Assembly (NCBI GenBank): GCA_963794685.1
Contig: CAWCFK010000010.1
Location: forward strand, 806,001 to 870,000
DNA: 64,000 bases
DNA from: CAVTWH01 sp963794685
GTDB lineage: Bacteria > Actinomycetota > Actinomycetes > Mycobacteriales > Micromonosporaceae
Direction: 5' to 3'
The translations under genes and the position numbers were made by a program. The notes beneath the pieces are model-generated. The model saw only the letters and a list, made by a program, of their open reading frames with translations, was not told the origin of the DNA and made no database searches. Below are positions 18,710 to 28,794 of this stretch, one piece after another; position 1 is the stretch's first letter; the number at the start of each line of letters is the position of its first letter.

Positions 18710-20446
18710 TTACGACTGCTTGACGCCCCACAGCTGGGTGTTGTAAGTGAAGTAGCTACCCGAGTTGTTGTCCCGGATGTTGACGAACTTGTTCGTCACC
18801 ACCTGCAGGTTCGGCTTGGAGTACAGCGGCAGCACCACAGCCGCCTTGGTGATCGTCTCGTCAGCCTGGTTCTGCTGGTCGGTTGCCTTCTTCGCGTCCA
18901 GCTCGGTGGCGGACTGCTTCAGCAGCTTGTCGACCGAGGGGTCGCCCCACTGGGTGAAGTTGTTGCCGCCACCGGTCTTCCACAGGTCGACGTTGCCCGA
19001 CTTCAGCGGGCTGGCGGCCCAGGCGAACAGGATCAGGTCGAAGTCCTCCTCGGCGAGCGAGCCGCTCAGGTCGTCGGTCACCTTGTCGGTGATGGTGATG
19101 CCGATCTCCTTGAGCTGCGACTGCACCACCTGGGAGGTGTCACCACGGGCCTTGGTGCCGGTGTGCACCAGGGTGAACGGGCCGACCGCCTTGCCGGCCT
19201 TGTCCTTCAGCTGGCCACCGTCGAGGGTGTAGCCGGCCGCCAGCAGCTTCGTCTTGGCCGCGTCGGCCTTGCCGTTGCCCTGGTCGGGAGCGACCTTCGC
19301 CAGCACGTCGACGTAGTTGTTCTTCTCCGAGTCGACGAAGTTGTGGCTGCCCAGCGGCTTGGCGTTGGGGAAGTACGGCTTCACCGTCTTGTCGATGATC
19401 GCCTGACGGTCGATCGCGTCGAAGATCGCCTCACGCAGCACCGGGTCGTCCAGGACCGGCCTTCTTGGTGTTGACGTCGATGTGCTCCCAGGTGTAGCCG
19501 GAAGTGATCTCGTAGTTGACGCCCGGCGAGCGCCCTGCAGGCCGTTGTAGAGGTCGAGGTTCGGCTGCACGTTGAAGCCGTCGATCTCCTTGTTCTTCAG
19601 CGCCGGCAGCTGCTGCGCCGGGTCGGTGATGAACTTCAGGATGATCTTGTCAAGGGTCGGCTTGTCCGCGCCGTACCAGCCCGGGTTCTTGCTGAACTCG
19701 ATCTGGGTGTCCTTGTTGTAGGCGCTGACCTTGTACGGGCCACCGGACCAGGTCGGCTGGTCGTAGAAGGCCTTCCAGGAGGACTCCAGGCCGGCGTCGG
19801 TGGTGATGTCGCCGGACTTGGCCGCGATGTGCGCCGGGTACAGGCCGGTGAACAGGCCCTTCCAGTCCGGGTACGGGGTCTTGAAGGTGACCGTGACGGT
19901 GGCGTCGTTGTCCGAGCCGACGACCGTGTCGATCTGGTCGTAGCCGGTGGTGCCGGCCGGGTTGAGCTGCTTGTCGTGCCCGTTCAGGGTCTTCCAGGCA
20001 TAGATGAAGTCCTTGGCGCTGATGGCGGTGCCATCGTCCCACTTCGCCGTCGGCTTGATCTTGTACTGGATCGTCTGCGGAGAGTCCGACGTGACCTTGG
20101 GCTCCTCGACCAACATGTCCTTGTTCCACTGGATCGCTCCACTGGGCAGGAAGTAGTAGGCGCCGGGCAGCAGCAGGTTCATCGCCTCTACCGACTCGAC
20201 CAGGTTGCCGTCGTCGGCGTTGATGTTGAAGTTGGGCAGAGTCTTGCCCAGGGCAATGATGATCTGCCCGCCCTCTTGCCGCGCGCCGCTGTTGCAGTCG
20301 TCGGGCTTGGTCAGGCACTCAGCGTAGCCGGGAGAATAGGCCGGTCCACCGTTGCTGTTCGACTTGCTACTGCAGGCCGATACCACGAGCAATGATGCGC
20401 CGGCAAGTGCAATGAGGCCGGTCAGCCTCTTCGATCGAGCGCGCAT
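18710..20446 (-). CDS. ABC importer solute-binding lipoprotein, family 5 (two compensating indels)
   Basis: The protein has about 578 residues with a lipobox ending at Cys25 (LLVVSAC) and an SBP_bac_5 fold (WDDGTAISAKDFIYAWK, NPGWYG, VLREAIFDAIDRQAI). It captures peptides or related solutes outside the membrane. I start at ATG 20446 because GGAGGGG precedes it. Between about 19460 and 19530 the frame is wrong for some 23 residues (RASTTRSLPATPG...). Shifting it restores APGVNYEITSGYTWEHIDVN, the expected family text, so two compensating errors (+2 and +1) are likely. It heads the five-gene importer operon. Confidence 0.9.
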   Translation of the reverse strand: MRARSKRLTGLIALAGASLLVVSACSSKSNSNGGPAYSPGYAECLTKPDDCNSGARQEGGQIIIALGKTLPNFNINADDGNLVESVEAMNLLLPGAYYFLPSGAIQWNKDMLVEEPKVTSDSPQTIQYKIKPTAKWDDGTAISAKDFIYAWKTLNGHDKQLNPAGTTGYDQIDTVVGSDNDATVTVTFKTPYPDWKGLFTGLYPAHIAAKSGDITTDAGLESSWKAFYDQPTWSGGPYKVSAYNKDTQIEFSKNPGWYGADKPTLDKIILKFITDPAQQLPALKNKEIDGFNVQPNLDLYNGLQGARRASTTRSLPATPGSTSTSTPRRPVLDDPVLREAIFDAIDRQAIIDKTVKPYFPNAKPLGSHNFVDSEKNNYVDVLAKVAPDQGNGKADAAKTKLLAAGYTLDGGQLKDKAGKAVGPFTLVHTGTKARGDTSQVVQSQLKEIGITITDKVTDDLSGSLAEEDFDLILFAWAASPLKSGNVDLWKTGGGNNFTQWGDPSVDKLLKQSATELDAKKATDQQNQADETITKAAVVLPLYSKPNLQVVTNKFVNIRDNNSGSYFTYNTQLWGVKQS

Positions 20447-20640
20447 GTCCCCTCCAGTCGAGCGCAGCCGGCCCACGCTGACATGAGGCCCTTTGTTAGG
20501 TGCCCGACAACCCGGCTGCGTTGTATGGCCTAAAGGAAAAGCCCTGGCGCGCCGCCAGCATAGAGTCGAGGGGGATTCGTGACTGTCCCGTTATGCGGAG
20601 GTCGAATGCAGTCACGACAATCATCCGAACGGGGGATGGC

Positions 20641-20666
20641 AGCACTTCCGATGCAACCTAAGTGCT
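20641..20666 (-). terminator. Weak hairpin downstream of efeB
   Basis: AGCACTT (20641-20647) and AAGTGCT (20660-20666) form a 7-bp stem with a 12-base loop, about 60 bases after the efeB stop and upstream of the importer operon. The rest of the 279-base gap is AT-richer than the window and must hold the importer promoter; no clear boxes were found. Confidence 0.35.
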
Positions 20667-20725
20667 AGATCACCAAATATCCACTATTCCGACATACCAC
20701 CTGATAAGGTACCATCGACTGATGG

Positions 20726-21982
20726 CTATGTGAGCAGTGACGAGCCCCAATATCCGCCACCCTCGGTGACCCCGGGGGGACAGGCGAACAGGCTGCTAGA
20801 AACGTGTCTGACATATTCGTTCATGGCGTCGTTACGAGCCAACTGACTCTGGATCGGCACGAACTGGCGGCGCGGATCGCGCTGGTACGCCATGAAAAAC
20901 AGGCCGGCGTCCAGTCGACCCAGTCCGTCCGAGCCGTCGACAAAGTTGTAGCCCCGACGAAGCAACCGCGCACCGTTGTTAAAGGTCTGGTGGGCGAGTC
21001 GAACATGGGAATCGACGGCAATCATGGGTTCGCCGTCGGGTCCTTTGCGGGTGAAGTCAAGGGTCTCGAACTCACCGGACTGACCCAGCCCCGCCCCGCT
21101 GCCCTTGCTCCGCCCGACGATCGCCTCCTGCTCCGCCAACGAGGTGCGGTCCCAGTTCTCGATCAACATGCGGACCTTCCGGGTGACCAGGTACGAACCG
21201 CCGACCATCCAGTCCGCCCCGTCGCCGGCCTGTACCCACACCTGGTCCTCGAGGTCCCGGGTCTCCTCCGCCTTGATATTGGCGGTGCCGTCCTTGAATC
21301 CGAACAGGTTGCGCGGGGTGGCCTGGCTGGTCGAGGTGGACGAGGTGCGCCCGAAGCCGAGCTGCGACCAGCGCACGCTCACCACGCCGAAGCCGATCCG
21401 GGCCAGGTTGCGCACCGCGTGCACGGCCACCTGCGGATCGTTCGAGCAGGCCTGGACACACAGGTCGCCGCCGGAGATCTGCGGCAGCAGCGCGTCGTGG
21501 GCGAACGGCGGCAGGTCGGCGAGGGCGGCCGGGCGCCGGTCCCGGATACCGAACCGGTCCCGGCCGTGGGCGTCGGAGAAGAGTGAGGTACCCAGGCCGA
21601 AGGTGAGGGTCAGCCCGGCCGGCGGCAGGCCGAGCGCCTCGCCGGTGTCCTCGGGTGGCGCCTGGGCCGGCCCGCCGAGCGCGCCAAGCGCCCCCGCGTC
21701 CTGGCCCAACGTCATCCGGGCCGCCGCGTCGGTCCACTTGCGCAGCAGGTCGACCAGCTTGGCCCGGTCATTGGTGATCACGTCGAACGCCACGAAATGC
21801 AACCGGTCCTGCGCGGCGGTGGTGATGCCGGCCTGGTGCGCACCGTGGAACGGCACCACGCCCATCGACTCGGCCGGCTTGCGCGGGTTCTCCTGCGCGT
21901 GCGCGGCCAGCGCCACCGCACCGGCGGCGACGGCTCCGGCGGCACCGACGCCGCCCACGGTCAGCAGCTTGCGTCGATCCAT
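20726..21982 (-). CDS. efeB: Tat-exported DyP-type heme peroxidase / deferrochelatase EfeB
   Basis: The 418-residue protein has a twin-arginine signal (MDRRKLLTVGGVGAAG) and the DyP peroxidase fold with distal motif GFKDGT and the proximal histidine region DSHVRLAHQ. EfeB oxidises ferrous iron or recovers iron from heme outside the membrane and hands it to EfeO/EfeU. The ATG is preceded by GGAGGAG. It is the third gene of efeU-efeO-efeB, separated from efeO by a strong hairpin. Length and motifs are normal for the family. Confidence 0.95.
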   Translation of the reverse strand: MDRRKLLTVGGVGAAGAVAAGAVALAAHAQENPRKPAESMGVVPFHGAHQAGITTAAQDRLHFVAFDVITNDRAKLVDLLRKWTDAAARMTLGQDAGALGALGGPAQAPPEDTGEALGLPPAGLTLTFGLGTSLFSDAHGRDRFGIRDRRPAALADLPPFAHDALLPQISGGDLCVQACSNDPQVAVHAVRNLARIGFGVVSVRWSQLGFGRTSSTSTSQATPRNLFGFKDGTANIKAEETRDLEDQVWVQAGDGADWMVGGSYLVTRKVRMLIENWDRTSLAEQEAIVGRSKGSGAGLGQSGEFETLDFTRKGPDGEPMIAVDSHVRLAHQTFNNGARLLRRGYNFVDGSDGLGRLDAGLFFMAYQRDPRRQFVPIQSQLARNDAMNEYVRHVSSSLFACPPGVTEGGGYWGSSLLT

Positions 21983-22007
21983 CGTGTACTCCTCCGTCGA
22001 ACCGTCA

Positions 22008-22050
22008 CCGCGTGCGGCCCCGGCGGAGCATCCACCGGGGCCGCACGCGG
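22008..22050 (-). terminator. Hairpin between efeO and efeB
   Basis: The arms 22008-22023 and 22035-22050 are perfect 16-base reverse complements with an 11-base loop. The structure begins one base after the efeO stop and lies 25 bases before the efeB start. It may attenuate efeB expression or protect the 3' end of an efeUO message. Confidence 0.72.
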
Positions 22051-22051
22051 G

Positions 22052-23182
22052 CTACTGGGTGATCGTGGCGGCGACCCTGCTGATCGGCTCCGCCAGTCCG
22101 TTGATCGCGTCGGCGAGTGCCTTCACCTGGTCCGGGGTCAGCTCGGTGTAGAGCTTCCAGGCATCGCCGCTACGGTAGCGGTCCAGCTCCGCCTGCACCG
22201 CAGCGAACTGGGTGTCCAGGTCCTTGCCGAGGGCTGCGTCCCGGGCGTCCAGGGCCGGCCGCAGCGCCGCCACGGCTGCCTTGGAACCGTCCACGTTGGC
22301 CTGGAAGTCGAACAGGTCGGTGTGCGAGTAGCGGTCCTCCTCGCCGGTCACCTTGCTGGCGGCCACCTCGTCGAGCAGCTCCTTGGCGCCGTTGGCCAGG
22401 TCCAGCGGCTTGTAGTCGGCCGTCTTGGCCAGCTCCTGCAGCTTCTTCACGTCGACCAGCAGCTTGTCCGCGGTCGCCCCGGAGCCACTGATGTCCTTCT
22501 TCTCCCAGAGGTCCTGCTCCAGCTTGTGGAAGCCGGTCCACTCCACGCCGGGATCCAGGTCGCCGTCGCGGGCGTCGATCTGCGGGTCCAGGTCGCCGAA
22601 GCTCTCGGCCACCGGCTCGATCCGCTCGTAGTAGGTGCGCGCCACCGGGAACAGCGTCTTGGCCTTCTCCGCGTCGCCGGCCTTCACCGCAGCCACGAAC
22701 TCGCCGGTCTTGGTGACCAGGCCCTCGATCTGCACCTGCACGTACTGCTCGTAGCTCTTGCTGGCGGCCGCGAGCAGCGCGTCCTCGCTCAGCGCGGCGG
22801 CCGAGCCGGTGACGGTGAGGGTGCTGCGGATCCCGTTGCCGACCATGCCCGGCTTGCACGCCGTCTGGTACGAGCCGGCGGCCAACTCGACGTGCAACTC
22901 GCGGGTCAACCCGGGGGCGATGTTCTCCACCTCGCCGACCACCCGGTCACCGGAGCCGTAGACGTAGAACTCGGTGGTCTTGCTGCCGGCGTTCTTCACC
23001 GTGAAGACGTGCGCGCCGGCCGGCAGGTTCAGGTTCGACACGGTGCACTCGGTGTCTGTGGCGGCCACCGTGATCTTGCCGGTCTGCGCGCCGGACGACT
23101 TGCTGTCGGAGCCGGAGCAGCCGGTCAGGGCGACGGCAATCAGGCCGGCGGCGGCTGCGCAGGCGAAGACGCGAACGCGCAT
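22052..23182 (-). CDS. efeO: Iron-uptake lipoprotein EfeO
   Basis: The 376-residue protein has a lipobox ending at Cys22 (VALTGC), an N-terminal cupredoxin-like domain (about 33-125, TECTVSNLNLPAGAHVF, CKPGM) and a C-terminal M75 peptidase-like helical domain with the metal-binding HxxE-type motif GFHKLEQDLW. EfeO binds iron outside the membrane and passes it to the EfeU permease. The two-domain form with cupredoxin is the typical EfeO. It sits between efeU and efeB in one operon. Confidence 0.95.
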   Translation of the reverse strand: MRVRVFACAAAAGLIAVALTGCSGSDSKSSGAQTGKITVAATDTECTVSNLNLPAGAHVFTVKNAGSKTTEFYVYGSGDRVVGEVENIAPGLTRELHVELAAGSYQTACKPGMVGNGIRSTLTVTGSAAALSEDALLAAASKSYEQYVQVQIEGLVTKTGEFVAAVKAGDAEKAKTLFPVARTYYERIEPVAESFGDLDPQIDARDGDLDPGVEWTGFHKLEQDLWEKKDISGSGATADKLLVDVKKLQELAKTADYKPLDLANGAKELLDEVAASKVTGEEDRYSHTDLFDFQANVDGSKAAVAALRPALDARDAALGKDLDTQFAAVQAELDRYRSGDAWKLYTELTPDQVKALADAINGLAEPISRVAATITQ

Positions 23183-23209
23183 GGGTGGGAATCTCCTGTT
23201 TCTCGGTGG

Positions 23210-23230
23210 CCCACCGCAAGACTCGGTGGG
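23210..23230 (-). terminator. Small hairpin between efeU and efeO
   Basis: CCCACCG (23210-23216) pairs with CGGTGGG (23224-23230) around a 7-base loop in the 76-base efeU-efeO gap. It is too weak for confident termination. Confidence 0.3.
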
Positions 23231-23258
23231 GGCTGGGTCGGGAGTTGCCGGCCCGCCG

Positions 23259-24125
23259 TCAGGCGGGGCTGGAGACGGGTTCGCGGGGTGATGTGGCCGG
23301 AGCCACCGGGGCCTTGCGCGACGGGAGCAGGAACAAGGTCAGGACCACGACGCCGTACGCCACCCAGGCGATGGTCTCGGCCACCGTGGGCTGGGGGGTC
23401 ACGTTGAACATGCCGGTGAGCAGGGCGGCGTACCAGGAGGTCGGGTTGTACCAGCCGGCGATGTCGAAGGCGTGGTTGCTCAGCCCGCCCAGCACGCCGG
23501 CCTCCTGGAAGTCATGGATGCCGTACTTGAAGATGCCGGCGGCGACCAGCACCAGCAGCACGCCGGTCCAGGTGAAGAAGCGGGCCAGGTTGATCCGGAT
23601 GGCGGCCCGGTAGATCAGGTACCCGATCACGACCGCGGTGAGCACGCCACCGATCAGGCCGAGCAGCGGGCCGGCGCTGTCGGTGGCGCCCTGCGCGGCG
23701 CTGAAGAAGAGCAGCGCGGTCTCCAGGCCCTCCCGGGCCACGGTGAGAAAGCCGACCAGCACCACCGCGAAGGTACCCATCTGCAGGGCCTCCTCGAGCT
23801 TGCCGGTGAGGTCGCCCTTGAGCTTGCGGGCTGTGCGCCGCATCCAGAAGATCATCCAAGTGACGAAGCCGACCGCGACCACCGAGGTGATCGCCTCGAA
23901 CAGCTCCTGATTCGGCCCGCTGAGCAGTTCGGCGTTGACGTAGGTGAGCACCGCGCCGAATCCGATGGCCAGCGCCAGCGCGACCGCGACGCCCACCCAG
24001 ACCTTCCGCAACGCGTCCCGCCGCTGCGACTTGACCAGGTAGGCGACGAGGATGCTGACCACCAGCGTGCCCTCCAGCCCTTCCCGGAGGCCGATCAGGT
24101 AGCAGGCGAGTACGGCGTTGGACAC
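23259..24125 (-). CDS. efeU: Ferrous iron permease EfeU (FTR1 family)
   Basis: The 288-residue polytopic membrane protein has the two FTR1 iron-channel motifs, REGLE near residue 14 (LIGLREGLEGTL) and again in the fourth-helix region (TVAREGLETALL). Its Glu residues carry iron through the membrane in an oxidation-coupled cycle with EfeB. The GTG start at 24125 follows AGGAG by about seven bases. An iron-box-like palindrome lies 16 bases upstream, so the operon should be repressed by a DtxR/IdeR-type regulator when iron is plentiful. Confidence 0.95.
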   Translation of the reverse strand: MSNAVLACYLIGLREGLEGTLVVSILVAYLVKSQRRDALRKVWVGVAVALALAIGFGAVLTYVNAELLSGPNQELFEAITSVVAVGFVTWMIFWMRRTARKLKGDLTGKLEEALQMGTFAVVLVGFLTVAREGLETALLFFSAAQGATDSAGPLLGLIGGVLTAVVIGYLIYRAAIRINLARFFTWTGVLLVLVAAGIFKYGIHDFQEAGVLGGLSNHAFDIAGWYNPTSWYAALLTGMFNVTPQPTVAETIAWVAYGVVVLTLFLLPSRKAPVAPATSPREPVSSPA

Positions 24126-24140
24126 AGGTGACTCCTACGG

Positions 24141-24154
24141 TAAGGCATGCCTTA
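24141..24154 (-). promoter_or_regulatory. Iron-box-like operator upstream of efeUOB
   Basis: TAAGGCATGCCTTA is a perfect 14-bp palindrome, followed by GTTAGGCC, giving a TAACTAAGGCATGCCTTA reading on the minus strand. It resembles the AGG(T/C)-N-CCT-type half-sites of actinobacterial DtxR/IdeR/DmdR iron boxes and stands directly before an iron-uptake operon. Binding is inferred. Confidence 0.65.
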
Positions 24155-24223
24155 GTTAGGCCAGCCATACCATATTCCCGGCGCGCGCCGTTGCGCAACG
24201 CGGGGGTCGTCCACCGGACGGAC

Positions 24224-24254
24224 GACGGCCCCCGGGGCGTCCCCGGGGGCCGTC
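24224..24254 (-). terminator. Terminator after ahcY
   Basis: A perfect 14-bp GC stem (24224-24237 with 24241-24254) around a CGT loop lies 18 bases downstream of the ahcY stop. It separates ahcY from the efe operon. Confidence 0.88.
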
Positions 24255-24271
24255 GACGTGCGGCGGGTGGA

Positions 24272-25762
<1,491 letters not shown>

Positions 25763-26417
25763 GACTTCCCCTGTCATTCGACGTCCAGTGCGCAAACCAC
25801 CCTACGCGGCGCGCTCGCCCGGCCGGCGCAGCCTCCCGGGCGTGGCACAACACTGCTGGCCCGGGGTCAAACCCGACTCGACTCCCGGCTGCCGGCCCGG
25901 CCCGCACTCCACCCGCGTTCCACCCGCACTCCACCCGCGCGCCGCTCGACTCGGTCTCGTGGCCGAGGCTGCCCGGGTAGGCGGCGGTGCCGGCGTCCTG
26001 CTCCACCCCCATTCACCACCGGCCACGCGGCACTCGACTCGCCCCGCACTGCGCCCGACTCGCCCCGACTCCCCGCACTGCAGACGGCTCGCGCTGCGGG
26101 CGGGGACGGCCGCGAGGGCAGTCGCGGCCGGGCTGCGGGCAGCGCACGGGGCGGTGGCCGGAGCGGACTGTCCGCTCACCTGAACCACCGCCCCGCACTT
26201 CCCCCCGGTTTGGTCTGCCCGCGGGTGTTGAACCGTGTCCATCACGCCGCGTAAGCCAAGAGTGACACTCCGCAATTGCCCCGTCAAGGGCTCGCTCAGG
26301 AAATATCCACTGAGTCGGCAATGTCGGACATATGCCGCCAGGCGGCGATACGAGAGCGGCATCAAGTGGGCGGTTAGCGGTGCCAGGAAGGCAGCCTGGA
26401 CCCCACCAACCCCCCAC
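25763..26417. other. Long gene-poor region upstream of ahcY
   Basis: About 950 bases separate manA and ahcY; this is the part next to ahcY. It contains short CACTCCACCCGC-like and CCCGACTCG-like iterations and, near 26225-26390, a stretch of clearly lower GC. Frames of up to about 190 codons exist on both strands but show low-complexity Arg/Pro/Ala text and no family. The ahcY promoter must lie here. I looked for, and did not find, the conserved core of an SAH riboswitch. Confidence 0.5.
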
Positions 26418-26630
26418 TTGCTTCCAACCGTCCTGGCGGTGGCGCCCGCGGCGCAGTCTCGCCGTTCACGCCGGGGGCCAGGTTGCCAGTTGCTTCCAAC
26501 CCATCCTGGTGGTGCCCGCAGGGCAGTCTCGCCGGTCAGGCCGGGGCGAGGTTGCCGGTTGCTTCCAACCCGTCCTGGTGGTGCCCGCAGGGCAGTCCCT
26601 CGGCCGGTCAGGCCGGTCGGCCGGTCAGGC
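26418..26630. repeat. Three imperfect 69-72 bp tandem repeats
   Basis: Units begin at 26418, 26490 and 26559, each opening with TTGCTTCCAACC and sharing TCCTGG(C/T)GGTG, GCAGTC and a GGTTGCC end. The junctions can fold as small GGTTG...CAACC hairpins. The third unit decays into GGCCGGTCA direct repeats up to about 26650. No coding or mobile feature is attached. Confidence 0.75.
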
Positions 26631-26716
26631 CGGTCAGCGCCGGTCAGGCCGGTAGGCCGGGTGGCCGGTCATGCGGGGGTGGCCGGTGGTGCCGGGTTCC
26701 CTTGAAAGGCCGGCGG

Positions 26717-27870
26717 TCAGGTGCCGGTGGTGGCGACGAAGGCCGTGCCGGAGCCGGAGACCAGCAGGGGCTTGCCGGTGGCCGGGGCGAAGCCGGCGCT
26801 GCCCGGGGTCAGGGACAGCGCGGACCCGCCGTCGTCGACGACCACCTCGCCGGCCACGCACAGCGCGATGGCCGGACCGGCCGCCGGGACGGTCACCGCC
26901 GCGCCGTCCGGCGTGACCTGGTAGAGCGCGAAGTCGCGGACCGGCACCGGCCAGGTCGTCAGGCTGGGAGCGACCGGGACCGGCGACAGCACCGGATCGT
27001 CGAGCACCTCGAAATGCAACACGTTCAGTAGCTCCGGGATGTTCACCGGCTTGCGGGTGAACCCGCCGCGCAGCACGTTGTCACTGTTGGCGAGCAGTTC
27101 GATGCCGGTACCGCGCAGGTAGGCGTGCAGGTTGCCGGCCGGCATCCAGATCGCCTCGCCCGGAGCCAGCAGCACCCGGTTGAGCAACAGGGCCAGCAGC
27201 ACGCCCGGATCCTGCGGGTACCGTGCGGCGGTCGGTGGCACCAATGCCAGTTCGGGATCGTCACCGGCCCCGGCCACCGCGGCGGCCACCAGCGCCGCCC
27301 GCTCCCCGGTCGGCCAGCCCAGCAGGGTGGCGACGGCGGCTCGCAGGTCTCCCCCGGCAAGCTGCGCCAGCACCGGCTCCAGCGCCGGTATCCGCAGTCG
27401 GGCCAGCAGCTCCGCCGAGCGGGCCGGGTCACGGAAGCCGCACAGCGCCTCGAACTCGCTGAGCGCGACCAGCATCTCCGGCTTGTGGAACGGATCGGTG
27501 TATGCGTACCCGACCGGGTCGCCACCGCCGGCCCGCTCGGCGTCGTACGCGCGGCGGGCGTAGTCGGCGTCGGGGTGCGCCTGCAGCGACAGCGGCTGCT
27601 CGGCGGCGAGAACCTTGAGCAGGAACGGCAGCCGGGCCCCGAACTCGGCGAGTACCGGCGCGCCGAGCAGTGCAGCCGGATCGGCCCCGATCAGCTCGGT
27701 CAGCGCGACCCACCTGCCATCGCGCAGCACCCGCGACGGCGAGTCCGGGTGCGCGCCGAGCCACAGCTCCGCCTCGGGCTGCGCGGTGGGGACGGGCCGG
27801 CCCTGGAGCCGGGCGATGTCCTCGTGCGATCCCCAGGCGTACGGCCGGATCTCGCCGCGCAGCGCTCCAT
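26717..27870 (-). CDS. manA: Mannose-6-phosphate isomerase, class I (indel near the N-terminus)
   Basis: The type I enzyme interconverts mannose-6-P and fructose-6-P and feeds GDP-mannose synthesis. Zinc and active-site segments are SLQAHPD, HKPEMLVALSEFEALCGF and GNLHAYLRGTGIELLANSDN. As given, the clean frame starts only at MLRDGRW. Upstream, another frame reads LRGEIRPYAWGSHEDIARLQ and on to ELWLGAHPDSPSRV, the conserved ManA N-terminus, in frame with the rest. An ATG at 27870 with an indel near 27865 would give about 384 residues (length 384 codons plus 2). It ends the manB operon and overlaps the CDF gene. Confidence 0.88.
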
Positions 27871-28794
27871 CAGGACTCCCGGAACGCGCTCGATGTCGGG
27901 CTCCAGGTAGATCACCCGGGCGATCGGCACGGCCGCCCGTACCCGCGCCTCGGCGTCGTCGATGGCCCGCGCCACCGAGCCGGCGGACTCGTCCGACTCC
28001 ACCCCGATCTTCGCGGCCACCAGCAGCTCATCGGGACCCAGGTGCAGGGTGCGCATGTGGATCACGGTGTGCACACCTGGTCCGACCAGCGCCTTCTCGA
28101 TCTCCTCGACGTTCTCGCCGGTGGCCGACTCGCCGATCAGCAGGCTCTTCATCTCGACGGCCAGCACCACGGCGACCACCACCAGCAGCACACCGATGGA
28201 GAGGGTGCCCAGCGCATCGAAGATGCCATTGTCGGTGATCAGCGTCAGGCCCACCCCGAGCAGCGCGAACACCAGGCCGATCAGCGCGGCGGTGTCCTCC
28301 AGCAGCACCACCGGCAGCTCCGGCGAACGGGACCGCCGGATGAACCCGAGCCAGCTCGTCTTCGCGTCCTTGACGTGCGAGATCTCGGTGACCGCGGTGC
28401 GGAACGAGAACGCCTCCAGGATGATCGAGATGACCAGCACGAGCACCGGCAGCCAGCGCCAGGAGTGGATGCCCTCCGGGTGCTGCAGCTTGTGGATGCC
28501 CTCGTACATGGCGAACAGGCCACCCACGCTGAACAGCACCACCGAGACGATGAACGCGTAGACGTAGCGCTCCCGCCCGTACCCGAAAGGGTGTTTCGGG
28601 GTGGCCTCCCGCTCGGCCCGCTTGCCACCGATCAGCAGCAGCACCTGGTTGCCCGAGTCGGCAACCGAGTGGATCGCCTCGGCCAGCATCGACGACGAGC
28701 CGGACAGGCCGGCGGCGATGAACTTGGTGACCGCGATGCCCAGATTGGCGGCGAGGGCCGCGAGCACTGCTTTGGTACCACCGCCGGAACTCAC
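27870..28794 (-). CDS. Cation diffusion facilitator (CDF) family transporter (probable indel at the end)
   Basis: The protein of about 308 residues has the CDF layout: six helices with the metal-site helix MLAEAIHSVADSGNQ (HSxxD), a second one in EDTAALIGLVFALLG, and a C-terminal cytosolic domain (LHLGPDELLVAAKIGV, RVIYLEPDIER). It would export Zn, Mn or a similar divalent ion. As given, the frame runs past PGVLMER into manA. One extra base near 27873 would end it at TGA 27872-27870, overlapping the manA ATG (length 308 codons plus 1). The GTG start overlaps the SIS gene (GTGA). Its place inside a GDP-mannose operon is unusual. Confidence 0.85.

Noticed and set aside
25763..26000. SAH or SAM riboswitch upstream of ahcY
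   Set aside because: The minus-strand leader has no recognisable conserved core or pseudoknot elements; only GC-rich stems that occur by chance at this base composition.
26418..26630. CRISPR-like array
   Set aside because: Only three units of 69-72 bases without unique spacers between short repeats, and no cas genes nearby.
26235..26705. 156-codon frame on the plus strand over the tandem repeat
   Set aside because: It exists only because the repeat lacks stops in that phase; the text is low-complexity Arg/Pro/Ala and it has no ribosome-binding site.
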